Source: Limosilactobacillus caviae (GTDB taxonomy: Bacteria > Bacillota > Bacilli > Lactobacillales > Lactobacillaceae). From it: a DNA stretch of 64,000 nucleotides. The stretch is from positions 496,001-560,000 of the forward strand of contig NZ_BMDS01000001.1 of the NCBI RefSeq assembly GCF_014635905.1. Direction: 5' to 3'. Position numbers and translations under genes: made by a program. Below are positions 35,961 through 44,840 of this stretch, piece by piece (within the stretch, counting starts at the first letter, position 1; each line of letters begins with the position of its first letter). The notes beneath the pieces were generated by a model. It was not told the origin of the DNA and did no database searches. It saw only the letters and a program-made list of their open reading frames with translations.

Positions 35961-37030
35961 AAAAGTTATTTACTGCCTTCCTCGCGATTGTTGCTATCTG
36001 TGTTTTGCTAGCGCTTGGTGATGTTGCCTTTAACCAGCAAAAAACGGGTGGTAGTAAGCAAACACTAACAATCTATAATTGGGGAGACTATATCGACCCG
36101 GCATTGATAACCAAGTTTGAACATCAAACTGGGTACCACGTTGATTATGAAACATTTGATGGTAACGAATCGATGCTAACAAAAATTCGTCAGGGCGGGA
36201 CAAATTATGATGTTGTTATCCCGAGTGAGTATACTGTTCAGCGGATGAAAAAAGAACATTTAATTGCCCCGCTTGATCATCATAAGCTGCCTAATCTTCA
36301 TTATATTGATCCACAATTCCTCAACCAGTCTTTTGACCCTGATAATCGTTATTCTGTTCCCTACTTTTGGGGTACTTTAGGAATTATTTATAATGATCAA
36401 AAAGTAAGTGCAGAAGATGTCCAGCACTGGGAACAGCTCTGGAATCCGCAGTTGAAAAATAATGTGATGCTGATTGATAGTGCTCGGGATGTCTTTGCTG
36501 TTGCTCTTATTACACAGCACCATTCTGTTAATACAACTAATTATCACCAATTGCGGCTTGCGCAAGCCCATTTAAAGCAATTGACGCCAAATGTAAAAGC
36601 AATTATTGCTGATGAGATGAAAATGTACATGGAACAGGACGAAGCTGCCGTCGGGGTAACTTACTCGGGTGATGCACGTGAAATGATGGATATCAATCCG
36701 CACCTTCATTATGTTGTTCCGAGTGAGGGGAGTAATATATGGTTTGACAATATGGTGATCCCTAAGGCTGCGCGGAATAAAAAAGCTGCTTATGAATTTA
36801 TTAACTTTATGTTAGACCCACAGAATGCGGCTCAAAATGCGAAATATGTCGGATATGCTACGCCAAATGAAGCGGCTAAAAAGGAGCTGCCAAAGAAAAT
36901 TACAAACGATAAAGCCTTTTATCCACCCGAAACAACGATGAGGCATCTTCAGGTTTATCGTGATCTTCCATTAAAAGTTTTAGGCGAATATAACGATTTG
37001 TTCTTAGAGTTTAAGATGTTTGCCAAATAA
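35957..37030 (+). CDS. potD: Spermidine/putrescine-binding protein PotD
   Basis: 357 residues. A hydrophobic N-terminal segment (about residues 5-22) serves as signal or anchor. No clear lipobox is seen: the only Cys in that part follows V-A-I, a poor fit, so it may be membrane-anchored rather than a lipoprotein. The mature part begins TIYNWGDYIDPALI, diagnostic for PotD/PotF. It captures polyamines for PotBC. Last gene of the operon, with a terminator 15 bases on. Confidence 0.94.
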   Translation: MKKLFTAFLAIVAICVLLALGDVAFNQQKTGGSKQTLTIYNWGDYIDPALITKFEHQTGYHVDYETFDGNESMLTKIRQGGTNYDVVIPSEYTVQRMKKEHLIAPLDHHKLPNLHYIDPQFLNQSFDPDNRYSVPYFWGTLGIIYNDQKVSAEDVQHWEQLWNPQLKNNVMLIDSARDVFAVALITQHHSVNTTNYHQLRLAQAHLKQLTPNVKAIIADEMKMYMEQDEAAVGVTYSGDAREMMDINPHLHYVVPSEGSNIWFDNMVIPKAARNKKAAYEFINFMLDPQNAAQNAKYVGYATPNEAAKKELPKKITNDKAFYPPETTMRHLQVYRDLPLKVLGEYNDLFLEFKMFAK

Positions 37031-37042
37031 TTATTAGCAATA

Positions 37043-37093
37043 TAATAGGATTTCTAGCGCTAAAAAGGGTGTTAGAAGTCCTATTCTTTTTAA
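37043..37093 (+). terminator. Terminator of potABCD
   Basis: AGGATTTCTA pairs with TTAGAAGTCCT, followed by TTCTTTTT. Confidence 0.83.
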
Positions 37094-37145
37094 TTTAACT
37101 GGGGATGTGCTTTACTAAGAGTAAACGGCAAAAAGGAGGCAGCTT

Positions 37146-38447
37146 ATGAAGAAATTTTTAGCGATTAACCATGAATTCGTTGCCCGAAGCTATATTTTAT
37201 TTCCAACGTTATTATTTGCATTTTCTATTATTGCGCACGCGAATGTAATAACTTTTGTGTGGCCGTTTATTTTTGTCTATACCGTTGAAAAAGTAATGCC
37301 GTTTATTTTAGATGGACATTTAAATCTAGCATCATGGTCAGGCGTTACTAAGTTTTGTTCATTAGTCGCCTTTGTAGGTGGAATATTTGCCTGTGTTGGT
37401 ATTTATTTCCGCTTTGAGTGGCTGGCTAGTACTGCTGCAATTTTAATTGGTTTTGGTGTTACAGGCTTAAAATTGCTTGGCGATCCTAATAAGGAAGTTG
37501 CAGGAATTAATTTTAAGCGAGTGAATATAATTGCGGGGCTTAGTGTTATTGGCGGATTGCTGGCGCTAGGTTTCTTATTAATGAAAACTCCCTTAGTCGT
37601 CGGCTTTATTTTTTATACCGTTATTCTAGGACTTGAAGTCTTATATGCTTATATTGTCGTTAAGCGGGAAAAAGCACCGCTTAATCTTAAATTTTCATTC
37701 AACCTCAAAACAGCATTTCCGGCACTGGCGGTTCTTGTCGTTGTATTTATCATCAGTTTTTTCAAAAAAACTGGCCGAATATCTGACTTTAGCTGGGTAT
37801 TGATTATCCTTGCGATTTTAGGAATTATCTTAGAATTACGTAATATTTTTGGCCAACCGTTTAAGCTTTTTCGGATCTGGCTAGGAGCAATAAAGAATTA
37901 TGTCATTATTTATACTCTGTTATTTGCATTTCAACAGAATAAAGTTTATTGGATTTTTATCGTTTTTATTGAATTGATGGCTTGTGGGATGCTAACCGGC
38001 TTTTTGAATCATCGCCTTCAAAAGATAGACTTAGGAATACGTTATAAGGCAACCCTAGGAGTATTATTTTTAGGCTTGTTCTTAACTTACACCGATCGAA
38101 CATACCTGGTTGGGACGGCAGTAACTGTTCTAAGCTCGTTACTATTAGGTAAGTGGGTAAAAATTCAGGCGCCGGATGATGATAATAGCATCGATCAAAA
38201 GTTATCGGTTTTTGGCTCATTATGTAATCAAGTTGCGCTCTTTGGAATGCTAGAAGTAATTTCATTCTTTAAACTGGATAACAAAAGTGCGCTGCTAATT
38301 CCGTATATCGACCATCAGCAAGAGTTACAGTATAGTCGTGAAATGTTTTATCTACGGGTAAGCATGATTCTGCTCTTTATCATTACAGGAATCTTTGTGA
38401 TTTTTCATGATCGAAAATACTTATTTGCAAGCAATAGTCAAAAATAA
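37146..38447 (+). CDS. Unknown polytopic membrane protein (about 12 helices)
   Basis: 433 residues, hydrophobic nearly throughout with about 12 predicted helices, short basic loops and a short hydrophilic loop (WVKIQAPDDDNSIDQKL) late in the chain. No transporter signature I recognise. AAGGAGG precedes the ATG. Single-gene unit between the pot terminator and the next minus-strand gene's terminator. Confidence 0.75.
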   Translation: MKKFLAINHEFVARSYILFPTLLFAFSIIAHANVITFVWPFIFVYTVEKVMPFILDGHLNLASWSGVTKFCSLVAFVGGIFACVGIYFRFEWLASTAAILIGFGVTGLKLLGDPNKEVAGINFKRVNIIAGLSVIGGLLALGFLLMKTPLVVGFIFYTVILGLEVLYAYIVVKREKAPLNLKFSFNLKTAFPALAVLVVVFIISFFKKTGRISDFSWVLIILAILGIILELRNIFGQPFKLFRIWLGAIKNYVIIYTLLFAFQQNKVYWIFIVFIELMACGMLTGFLNHRLQKIDLGIRYKATLGVLFLGLFLTYTDRTYLVGTAVTVLSSLLLGKWVKIQAPDDDNSIDQKLSVFGSLCNQVALFGMLEVISFFKLDNKSALLIPYIDHQQELQYSREMFYLRVSMILLFIITGIFVIFHDRKYLFASNSQK

Positions 38448-38492
38448 AAGAGCGGGGCGGAACATATGTGTCTAATTCTGTCCCACCCCTGT
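38442..38492 (-). terminator. Terminator of the sugar/organic-acid MFS gene
   Basis: On the minus strand AGGGGTGGGACA pairs with TGTTCCGCCCCG, followed by CTCTTTTATTTTT. The 5' arm resembles the one at 29641-29690. Confidence 0.78.
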
Positions 38493-38516
38493 TAGTGCAG
38501 AAGCGGTTACTGCTAA

Positions 38517-39824
38517 TTATTTCATATATTTAGGTGAAGTCTCAGGTGCCCATAGTAGGCAAATTATCCCACCGATTAAAAGAACAATCGTGCAGACAAG
38601 CATAGCTAAGGCCGGTCCGCCTAAGTGCGTTAAGATCGGCAGTAAAAAGGTTCCGCTTGCAGCACCAAACCGGCTGATAGTGATACAGGTACCAACACCA
38701 CTAGCGCGAACCTTAATATCAAATAATTCTGTGGGATAGGGGTAGTCTAAAACAAGTCCTGCAGACAGGATTATGGCAAAAATAGCAAAAATACTAATTT
38801 GCATGACCGAAGAAAAATTGTTTCCAAGGATTAGTAAGATTAACGCGATGGCTGAAAGAAAAAATGTACCAACTAAAAACATTCGGCGACTGATAATCTT
38901 AAATATCCAGCTACCGATAATTACACCGATAAAGATACAACTGTTATAGATAATCCCAGAGAGGCTGCTGTTACCAAGATGCATCCCTTCTAAAAGGATT
39001 GGCAAAAAGATGCTGATGCCAAAGAAAGAAAATGCCTGGCAAGCATAAAATAGGCCACCAACAATTGTCCGCCGGCGATATTGGGGGCTAAACAGAGTCT
39101 TAAGTGAGATATCCGAGGGCTTTTTACTACGAATTTGCTTTAATGAAAGACCCCATTTTTTACCAAGATGTTTTTGAATTACTTTTTGGGCAGCATGGTT
39201 CTTTCCTTGGTTTGCTAACCAGCTTGGCGATGCTGGAATGCGGAAAAATGACCGGTAGACTGCAGCAATTAATCCAGGAATAGCACTTGACGCGAGGATA
39301 ACCTGCCAGTTGTGCGCCCCGAACCCGGTAATTAGAATTCCGGTAATATATGAGGCAATAAAACCGATTGTCCAGTAAACAATTAACTGGCTTTGTAACC
39401 GACCGCTTTCTTTAGCTGGCAGCCATTCGACCAGCAGTGCATTTCCGACAGTATAGTCAATTGCAATCATTAAACCGATCAGGATCCGTAAAATAAAAAG
39501 AATAATAAGATTTGTGGTTATTAATTGTAGTATAGAGAATACAGAAAAAAGATACATGTCGAGCATCAACATCTTTCGTCGACCAAATTGATCAGATATT
39601 TTACCCATTAATGCGCTGCCTGCTAACCCGATTAGGCTTCCGGCACCGATCAGACCAGTCCAAAAGTCATTAATATTGATATAGTTACTAGCCTGAGCAA
39701 GTGCGGTCCCGCTGATTCCAAGGGCAAAGCCGCAAGCAATTTGACCAAAAACAAGGGCAAGATATATGCGTAAGTGAATTGACGATAAGGGTGCTGTTTT
39801 GTAATTTTTCTTTGTATATTCCAT
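38517..39824 (-). CDS. MFS transporter (sugar/organic-acid porter type)
   Basis: 435 residues, 12 helices. Motif A GKISDQFGRRKML after helix 2 and the interdomain loop rich in Lys/Arg are clear; PETSP near the end recalls sugar porters. Substrate unknown. The start codon is remarkable: AAGGAGG (39873-39879) lies 48 bases ahead of the only usable ATG, with a hairpin in between. Earlier codons in frame are closed by TAA. Confidence 0.87.
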   Translation of the reverse strand: MEYTKKNYKTAPLSSIHLRIYLALVFGQIACGFALGISGTALAQASNYININDFWTGLIGAGSLIGLAGSALMGKISDQFGRRKMLMLDMYLFSVFSILQLITTNLIILFILRILIGLMIAIDYTVGNALLVEWLPAKESGRLQSQLIVYWTIGFIASYITGILITGFGAHNWQVILASSAIPGLIAAVYRSFFRIPASPSWLANQGKNHAAQKVIQKHLGKKWGLSLKQIRSKKPSDISLKTLFSPQYRRRTIVGGLFYACQAFSFFGISIFLPILLEGMHLGNSSLSGIIYNSCIFIGVIIGSWIFKIISRRMFLVGTFFLSAIALILLILGNNFSSVMQISIFAIFAIILSAGLVLDYPYPTELFDIKVRASGVGTCITISRFGAASGTFLLPILTHLGGPALAMLVCTIVLLIGGIICLLWAPETSPKYMK

Positions 39825-39828
39825 AAAA

Positions 39829-39879
39829 AAATAGGCGTATTATTTATCTAAATTATGCCTATTTGTTTGATTCCTCCTT
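39829..39879 (-). promoter_or_regulatory. Leader hairpin between ribosome binding site and start codon
   Basis: AAATAGGC (39829-39836) and GCCTATTT (39857-39864) are perfect inverted arms with a 20-base loop. On the minus strand AAGGAGG (39879-39873) comes first, then eight bases, then the hairpin, then four T, then ATG at 39824. Folding would bring the ribosome site to 12 bases from the ATG. The 3' arm runs into TTTTTTT, so it could also act as an attenuator. Confidence 0.6.
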
Positions 39880-39954
39880 GTGAAAAATAAAATAGTGAGT
39901 AATATTACCCTAACAAAAATAAGTGTTTGATGCAAATTGCCTTGTGAAAACGCT

Positions 39955-39998
39955 AAAATAAAACTGAGGTTGCATCATTCTCAGATTACAGCCTCAGC
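39955..39998 (-). terminator. Terminator of the amino acid permease gene
   Basis: CTGAGG (39964-39969) pairs with CCTCAG (39992-39997); on the minus strand TTTTATTTT follows. Confidence 0.72.
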
Positions 39999-40003
39999 TA
40001 TTT

Positions 40004-41398
40004 CTAATTATTATTTTTTGCTAATTTACTATGCCAGTAGCCATAGGTGAAGTAAATAATGATCCCGATACCAAACCAGATAGCGGCACCAATGTAAGTT
40101 TCCTTTTGCAACTGGGTCATCATTGCGAGACAGGCAAGGCCAGAAATGATTGGCAGGACGGGGTAAAGAGGAACCTTAAAACCACCACGGTTACCGATAT
40201 CTTTTCGCTTGCGGAGAGGAATAATCCCAAATGACACAAGCATAAATGCAAATAATGTCCCGATATTAACCAAACTAGTTAGTTGGTCTAAGGAAACAAG
40301 CCCACCCATTGCTGCAATGATAACTGCAACTATCCATAACGCGATTTGTGGCGAGTGGGTCTTTTTATCAAGCTTGCCAAGGAATGAAGGAAGAAGGCCG
40401 TCACGTCCAATTGCATAAATAAGACGTGAACTAGAATAAATCATGGAAACCATCATTGTAAACATTCCGATTAAGGCACCGATTGATAGTAATTCGGCTA
40501 GCCAGTCTTGGTGAACCATTTGGAGGGCGAATGCTACTGGGTTAGCAACATCAAGTTTAGTGTATTTAACCATTCCCGTTAGCACAACTGCTACTCCCGT
40601 ATACAAGATTGTTGCGACGGCAAGCGTCCCGATAATCCCCAATGGCATGTTTCGCTTAGGATTTTTAACTTCAGCAGCAGAGCTAGAGACGCAGTCAAAA
40701 CCAAGGTAAGCAAAGAAACCAATTGTTGCTCCGTGGATAACGCCTTTCATGTGATATGGCAAGAAAGGATGATAGTTGCTTGGCTTGATGAAGAAGAAGC
40801 CGACAATAATGAAAATCAGGATAATTGCAATTTTAAGAAAGACTGCAATATTATTGATACGAATTGAAGACTGCATTCCTCGGTCAAGCATCACTGTAAT
40901 TAAAAGGACAATCACAACCGCTACGATATTTATGTAGGTACCATGAGCTGGATCAAATGGACCTGAGATCGCTTTAGGAAGGTGAATCCCGACAGCTTCA
41001 AGCAGGGTATTAAAGTAGGCTGCCCATCCAGTTGAAACAGATGCAACCGCCAGCATATATTCAAGGACTAATGCCCAACCAAGCAGCCAACCAAGAAATT
41101 CACCAAACACTACATTTCCGTATGAGTATGCGCTCCCAGCGACCGGCAATGCAGAAGCAAACTCGGCATAACACATTGCAGCCAGTGCACAGACAATTGC
41201 TGAAAACAGAAATGACAATGACACTCCTGGTCCAGCTGATTTTGCGGCAATTGTTCCTGGGAGAATAAAAATCCCGGTACCAATAACAGTACCAATCCCA
41301 ATCGCCATGAGATCACGAGCATTCATTGATTTAACGAAAAGCTTGTCCTCACCAAGATATCGATCAAGACTTTCTTTTCGCATAATGTTTAAGCTCAT
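40004..41398 (-). CDS. APC amino acid permease (cationic amino acid transporter-like)
   Basis: 464 residues, 12 helices. AIGIGTVIGTGIFILPG at the first helix, AALCYAEFAS-like AAMCYAEFASALPVAGSAYSY, and FFAYLGFDCVSSSAAEVKNP mark the YfnA/CAT branch of the APC superfamily. Probably imports a basic or branched amino acid. AGGTGGG lies ahead of the start. A dyad (41430-41453) sits between it and the divergent Nudix gene. Confidence 0.9.
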   Translation of the reverse strand: MSLNIMRKESLDRYLGEDKLFVKSMNARDLMAIGIGTVIGTGIFILPGTIAAKSAGPGVSLSFLFSAIVCALAAMCYAEFASALPVAGSAYSYGNVVFGEFLGWLLGWALVLEYMLAVASVSTGWAAYFNTLLEAVGIHLPKAISGPFDPAHGTYINIVAVVIVLLITVMLDRGMQSSIRINNIAVFLKIAIILIFIIVGFFFIKPSNYHPFLPYHMKGVIHGATIGFFAYLGFDCVSSSAAEVKNPKRNMPLGIIGTLAVATILYTGVAVVLTGMVKYTKLDVANPVAFALQMVHQDWLAELLSIGALIGMFTMMVSMIYSSSRLIYAIGRDGLLPSFLGKLDKKTHSPQIALWIVAVIIAAMGGLVSLDQLTSLVNIGTLFAFMLVSFGIIPLRKRKDIGNRGGFKVPLYPVLPIISGLACLAMMTQLQKETYIGAAIWFGIGIIIYFTYGYWHSKLAKNNN

Positions 41399-41429
41399 CT
41401 TTTAACCCACCTTTGCTATAATATATTGT

Positions 41430-41453
41430 ACGTGCCGAAATGGTTCGCCACGT
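41430..41453. promoter_or_regulatory. Dyad between divergent permease and Nudix promoters
   Basis: A 24-base near-palindrome: arms ACGTG-C-CGAA and TTCG-C-CACGT with one central-flank mismatch. A TATAAT -10 facing the Nudix gene begins two bases to its right (41455-41460), and AT-rich -10-like bases facing the permease lie to its left. It is well placed to control both. Confidence 0.4.
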
Positions 41454-41527
41454 TTATAATTAATAATGATACCTTTAATCAATATTAAAAGTCAATTAGA
41501 AAATTTTAATTACAAAAGAGGGATAAA

Positions 41528-41938
41528 ATGGCTATTGAAGTTACTAGTGGAGCAGTTGTATATCGTCAAGGCGAAAATGGAATTGAATACTTATTATTGG
41601 AAAGTCAAAACAAAGGTCATTTCTGGGGATTTCCCAAGGGGCATGTAGAAGGTCATGAGTCATTAAAGGAAACGGCCATTCGTGAAATAAGAGAAGAGAC
41701 CCAACTTGAATTACCGATTGATACGAGTTTTAAGGTTTACACCGAGTATGATTTACCAAACGGCAACCGTAAGCAGATGACTTTATATACCGCAGAGTTG
41801 GATAATAAGGAAGATATTCATTTGCAGGCAGAAGAAATTAAAAATTATGGTTGGTTTAACTATGATGAGGCACGAGCAAGATTAACGTACGACAATTTAA
41901 AAGAACTACTAGATCAAGTTCATAATCATTTAAGCTAA
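41528..41938 (+). CDS. Nudix hydrolase (Ap4A hydrolase-like)
   Basis: 136 residues. The Nudix box begins at Gly38: G-5X-E44-7X-R52-E-I-R-E56-E57, with Gln59 where glycine is usual. The catalytic glutamates are present. It resembles bis(5'-nucleosyl)-tetraphosphatases of the small bacterial type and likely clears Ap4A or other nucleotide diphosphates. AGAGGG precedes the ATG. Six bases separate it from the guanylate-kinase-like gene. Confidence 0.9.
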   Translation: MAIEVTSGAVVYRQGENGIEYLLLESQNKGHFWGFPKGHVEGHESLKETAIREIREETQLELPIDTSFKVYTEYDLPNGNRKQMTLYTAELDNKEDIHLQAEEIKNYGWFNYDEARARLTYDNLKELLDQVHNHLS

Positions 41939-41944
41939 GTAATT

Positions 41945-42511
41945 ATGAAAGGGAATAATTATGTCTTTGTAGTTACTGGTGCCGCTGGATCAGGGAAAAC
42001 AACTGTCGCCAATTACTTGCAGGAGTATTATGATATGCAGCGAGTGATTACGCATACTACCCGGTTGCCCCGAGCAGATGAAAAAGACGGTGTCGATTAT
42101 CACTTTGAAACATCGGCATCAATGAAAAAACTACATCTACTGGAGGAAATAAAGTACGATCAGTTTCAGTACGGGTCTTCTTTTGAAAGTCTTGAAGAGG
42201 GATGGAAGAATGGTCACAATGATGTGATTGTCCTCGATACAGCAGGAGCAATTACCTATCATCAAAAACTTGGTTCAAAAGCAGTAATAATCTTTCTCAC
42301 CGTTACTCATATAGATGCCTTAGCTAAGCGCATGACGCTTCGTGGTGATAAAATAAGCGCTATTAGGTCACGGTTACACAGTAAGGAATATCATCGTGAC
42401 CTTGCTTTGCCTGATGCCTTAAAGGGGATAGCACATGTAGTGGTAAATGACCAGTGGAAGAAGACAAAAGAACAAGTAGATGCAATTGTTAAGCAAATCC
42501 TATCCAAATGA
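41945..42511 (+). CDS. Guanylate-kinase-like protein
   Basis: 188 residues. P-loop GAAGSGKTT, then RVITHTTRLPRADEKDGVDYHF, which is the GMP-binding TTR-x-PR-x-x-E-x-x-G-x-x-Y-x-F motif. The usual GPSGAGKGT P-loop is altered, and the rest diverges from housekeeping Gmk, so this is probably a paralogue with a different nucleotide substrate. There is no clear ribosome site; translation may be coupled to the Nudix gene just upstream, which suggests a shared nucleotide-related job. Confidence 0.8.
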   Translation: MKGNNYVFVVTGAAGSGKTTVANYLQEYYDMQRVITHTTRLPRADEKDGVDYHFETSASMKKLHLLEEIKYDQFQYGSSFESLEEGWKNGHNDVIVLDTAGAITYHQKLGSKAVIIFLTVTHIDALAKRMTLRGDKISAIRSRLHSKEYHRDLALPDALKGIAHVVVNDQWKKTKEQVDAIVKQILSK

Positions 42512-42560
42512 ATTTAAAATTAAAGTATGGTAAAATAACACTTCTAATCTTGGGGGTGAG

Positions 42561-43001
42561 ATGATGCAGGAATTAGTTGATCAAGCGCGGGCAGTTGTTA
42601 AAAAAAATCACTTGCGTTGGACAAAACAGCGCCAAAAAATGATTGAATCCGTGGCACGCTATCCTGACCGATATTTTAATATTGCCGAGGTTGACCAATA
42701 TCTCCGTAAACAATATCCGGGATTAAGCCATGACACCATTTATCGTAATTTTAAGGAATTTGAAAAATTAGGGATTGTTGAATTACGCCAGCAAGACGAC
42801 CAAATGCAAGTTAAATATTCGTGTGATTCTACTCATCATCACCATTTTATTTGTGACGTTTGCGGACGAGTTCAGGAAATTCAGATGCCGCCAATCGATA
42901 AAGAATTCTTTGAAAAGCAGTTACCAGGAGCTAAAATTACTGGTCACCGATTTGAGTTACATGGAGTTTGTGCTGAATGTCAGGCAAAATCTTTACAATA
43001 A
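42561..43001 (+). CDS. Fur-family metalloregulator
   Basis: 146 residues. N-terminal winged helix (LSHDTIYRNFKEFEKLGIVE), then the metal-binding stretch HHHHFICDVCG with a structural CxxC and a second CAEC near the C-terminus. This is Fur/Zur/PerR family; Zur or PerR is more usual in lactobacilli but cannot be decided here. GGGGGTGAG precedes tandem ATGs. First of a group with the next two surface genes. Confidence 0.9.
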   Translation: MMQELVDQARAVVKKNHLRWTKQRQKMIESVARYPDRYFNIAEVDQYLRKQYPGLSHDTIYRNFKEFEKLGIVELRQQDDQMQVKYSCDSTHHHHFICDVCGRVQEIQMPPIDKEFFEKQLPGAKITGHRFELHGVCAECQAKSLQ

Positions 43002-43060
43002 ATTCATATTTATCAGCACAATTTTCGTGTATTATATACTCTGGAAAAGGAGAATGAAAT

Positions 43061-43540
43061 ATGGGAGCAAAGATACCGCCATTAGTAACCCCGTTTGCGC
43101 TCGTATCATTAGTGCTTGCGTTAGGCGCCACCAATGTTGTGGTTAACAAAGCAACGCATACTTCAGAAGGTGCAAAGGTAACGTCTGTATCAACTAGCCG
43201 CCAGTTTCAACAATCGGGAGACGATGAGAGCAATCAATCTAGTCGTAATTCACAAAGTAATCGTGATGATGACGATGAGAGTGCAAGCAGTTCATCAGCA
43301 ACCCGAACAAGTAACAGTACGAATACGACAACTGGCGATAATGATAATGATACGGATCAAACAACGCGTTCAACGGGTAATAATGATAATAATACAACGA
43401 CAAATCGGTCTAATAGCACGAATGATAATACTAGTGCTAACCGTAACAGTACTTCCCAATCGACGGGAACAACTAACAATAATACAACGACCACTCAGGG
43501 TACGACCGGCAATACAACCGGAACGACCTCAACTGAATAA
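43061..43540 (+). CDS. Secreted or anchored low-complexity S/T/N/D-rich protein
   Basis: 159 residues: a hydrophobic N-terminal helix (about residues 9-28), then about 125 residues almost wholly Ser, Thr, Asn, Asp, Gly and Gln (runs such as SNRDDDDESASSSS and NNNTTTT). It looks like a disordered, possibly glycosylated, extracellular stalk. There is no LPXTG. AAAGGAG precedes the ATG. It is followed 18 bases on by a membrane-protein gene. Function unknown. Confidence 0.75.
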   Translation: MGAKIPPLVTPFALVSLVLALGATNVVVNKATHTSEGAKVTSVSTSRQFQQSGDDESNQSSRNSQSNRDDDDESASSSSATRTSNSTNTTTGDNDNDTDQTTRSTGNNDNNTTTNRSNSTNDNTSANRNSTSQSTGTTNNNTTTTQGTTGNTTGTTSTE

Positions 43541-43558
43541 TAAGGAGGCGAGTTATTA

Positions 43559-44398
43559 ATGTTTAGTTTTCTTGATATGATTAACTCGTCATTGAGTTAT
43601 TTTAACCTTGATGTAAAGTTAAAAAGTCGGATCTACATTGCGATTGCCTTTTTAGGTGATATTTATTTAGTCTATGTTACTTTCCGGCTCTTTATGAACC
43701 ACGTTTGGTTGCGAGCATTTCTATATTGTTTAGCAGTAATTGGATTGACATATTTTATTTACTTGAATTTCGTCTTTTATTTCTTAGAAAAGACTTCCAA
43801 ATTTGATGTCATTTCACCACGGGTTGCAAAGATTACCGGTCAGAAATTTGATGATGGTAAATCAAAAACACCGCTTGATGCCCAACAACGATTAGCGGCT
43901 GAATTGGCAAAACGTTCTAATGGTATTTTTACAGCTGATGATACTATCCCGGCTGCTGTAGCCATTGATGAGTACGAGCAACGAAACTTGCATAAGGTTG
44001 TCGATCAACTATTAATGGAAGGAATTTTCGTCAATGGGTATGACGGCTTGAGTGAAAAAGAGATTGTTGAGCAGTATCATGCCACTGATAAGCCAGTAAC
44101 AGCTTTAAATTCACAGTCTGTGCCACCATACTTTGAACTGGTACATGATGAATTGCGTCACCGCCTTGAGATTTATATTGGAATCAATCAAATGGAACGG
44201 CACGCAGTTGGTCATATTACTAAGATTGGGTTGACAGACGTTCATACTGCTCATGACAAGTATCGACTGTATCTCGCATCAGTAGTTGTAAACGGTGGGC
44301 CTAATAAGATTGCAGGCCGAAGCGGATCAACTATTTTAACTGAAGAAGATTACGGTTTACAAGTTCAGGTAGCATATAAGCAGCGAAATAAAGATTAA
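43559..44398 (+). CDS. Unknown membrane-anchored protein of lactobacilli
   Basis: 279 residues: two helices near the N-terminus (about 24-46 and 54-76), then a 200-residue soluble domain with a helical first half and a strand-rich end (LEIYIGINQMERHAVGHITKIGL). The first lines (MFSFLDMINSSLSYFNLDVKLKSR) recall an uncharacterised Lactobacillaceae family, but I cannot name it safely. AAGGAGG precedes the ATG. Ends at a terminator facing pspC. Confidence 0.78.
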   Translation: MFSFLDMINSSLSYFNLDVKLKSRIYIAIAFLGDIYLVYVTFRLFMNHVWLRAFLYCLAVIGLTYFIYLNFVFYFLEKTSKFDVISPRVAKITGQKFDDGKSKTPLDAQQRLAAELAKRSNGIFTADDTIPAAVAIDEYEQRNLHKVVDQLLMEGIFVNGYDGLSEKEIVEQYHATDKPVTALNSQSVPPYFELVHDELRHRLEIYIGINQMERHAVGHITKIGLTDVHTAHDKYRLYLASVVVNGGPNKIAGRSGSTILTEEDYGLQVQVAYKQRNKD

Positions 44399-44446
44399 AA
44401 AAACTAGAAGTTGAGTTTCTCAAATGCTCAGCTTCTAGTTTTTTAT
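44398..44446. terminator. Bidirectional terminator
   Basis: ACTAGAAGTTGAG pairs with CTCAGCTTCTAGT, flanked by A and T runs, between convergent genes. Confidence 0.9.
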
Positions 44447-44459
44447 TGAGTATTAAATA

Positions 44460-44711
44460 TTACTTTTCTCTGAATTCACCATCAACAATATTGTCATCAT
44501 TATTTGTATTTTTTCCGTTATATTCAGGCATGATTAAAGCAGCTAATAGGTAAAAGACTCCTAGTGGGAAAAAGCCAGTAAATACAAAAACAAGGATACC
44601 AATTATTCGTACCAGTGTCTCGTCAAGACCGAAGTAATCTGCAATTCCACCGAATACACCGAGAAATACTTTGTTTTTAGATTTAGTTAAGTGCTTTTTT
44701 GTTTTTGCCAT
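44460..44711 (-). CDS. PspC-domain protein
   Basis: About 83 residues. PspC domain: KVFLGVFGGIADYFGLDETLVRI followed by one hydrophobic segment (IIGILVFVFTGFFPLGVFYLLAALIMP). Small membrane protein tied to envelope stress in many bacteria. ATG 44711 is preferred (GGAGG seven bases ahead). Monocistronic. Confidence 0.88.
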   Translation of the reverse strand: MAKTKKHLTKSKNKVFLGVFGGIADYFGLDETLVRIIGILVFVFTGFFPLGVFYLLAALIMPEYNGKNTNNDDNIVDGEFREK

Positions 44712-44840
44712 AAAGAAACCTCCAATCATATTAACTTGTTACCCCTATTATACCGTATTTTTAGTGGGAGGGTTAATATAAGCGGGGTATTACGTAAGCT
44801 TGACCGAAATGCGATAAGAGAATAATATAGTATTTCGTTT

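Noticed and set aside
35957-36030. Lipoprotein signal on PotD
   Set aside because: The single Cys in the hydrophobic segment is preceded by V-A-I and is not a valid lipobox.
39942-39955. cre-like TGAAAACGCTAAAA upstream of the MFS gene
   Set aside because: It lacks the conserved C near its 3' end and overlaps the T-rich tail of a terminator; too weak to annotate.
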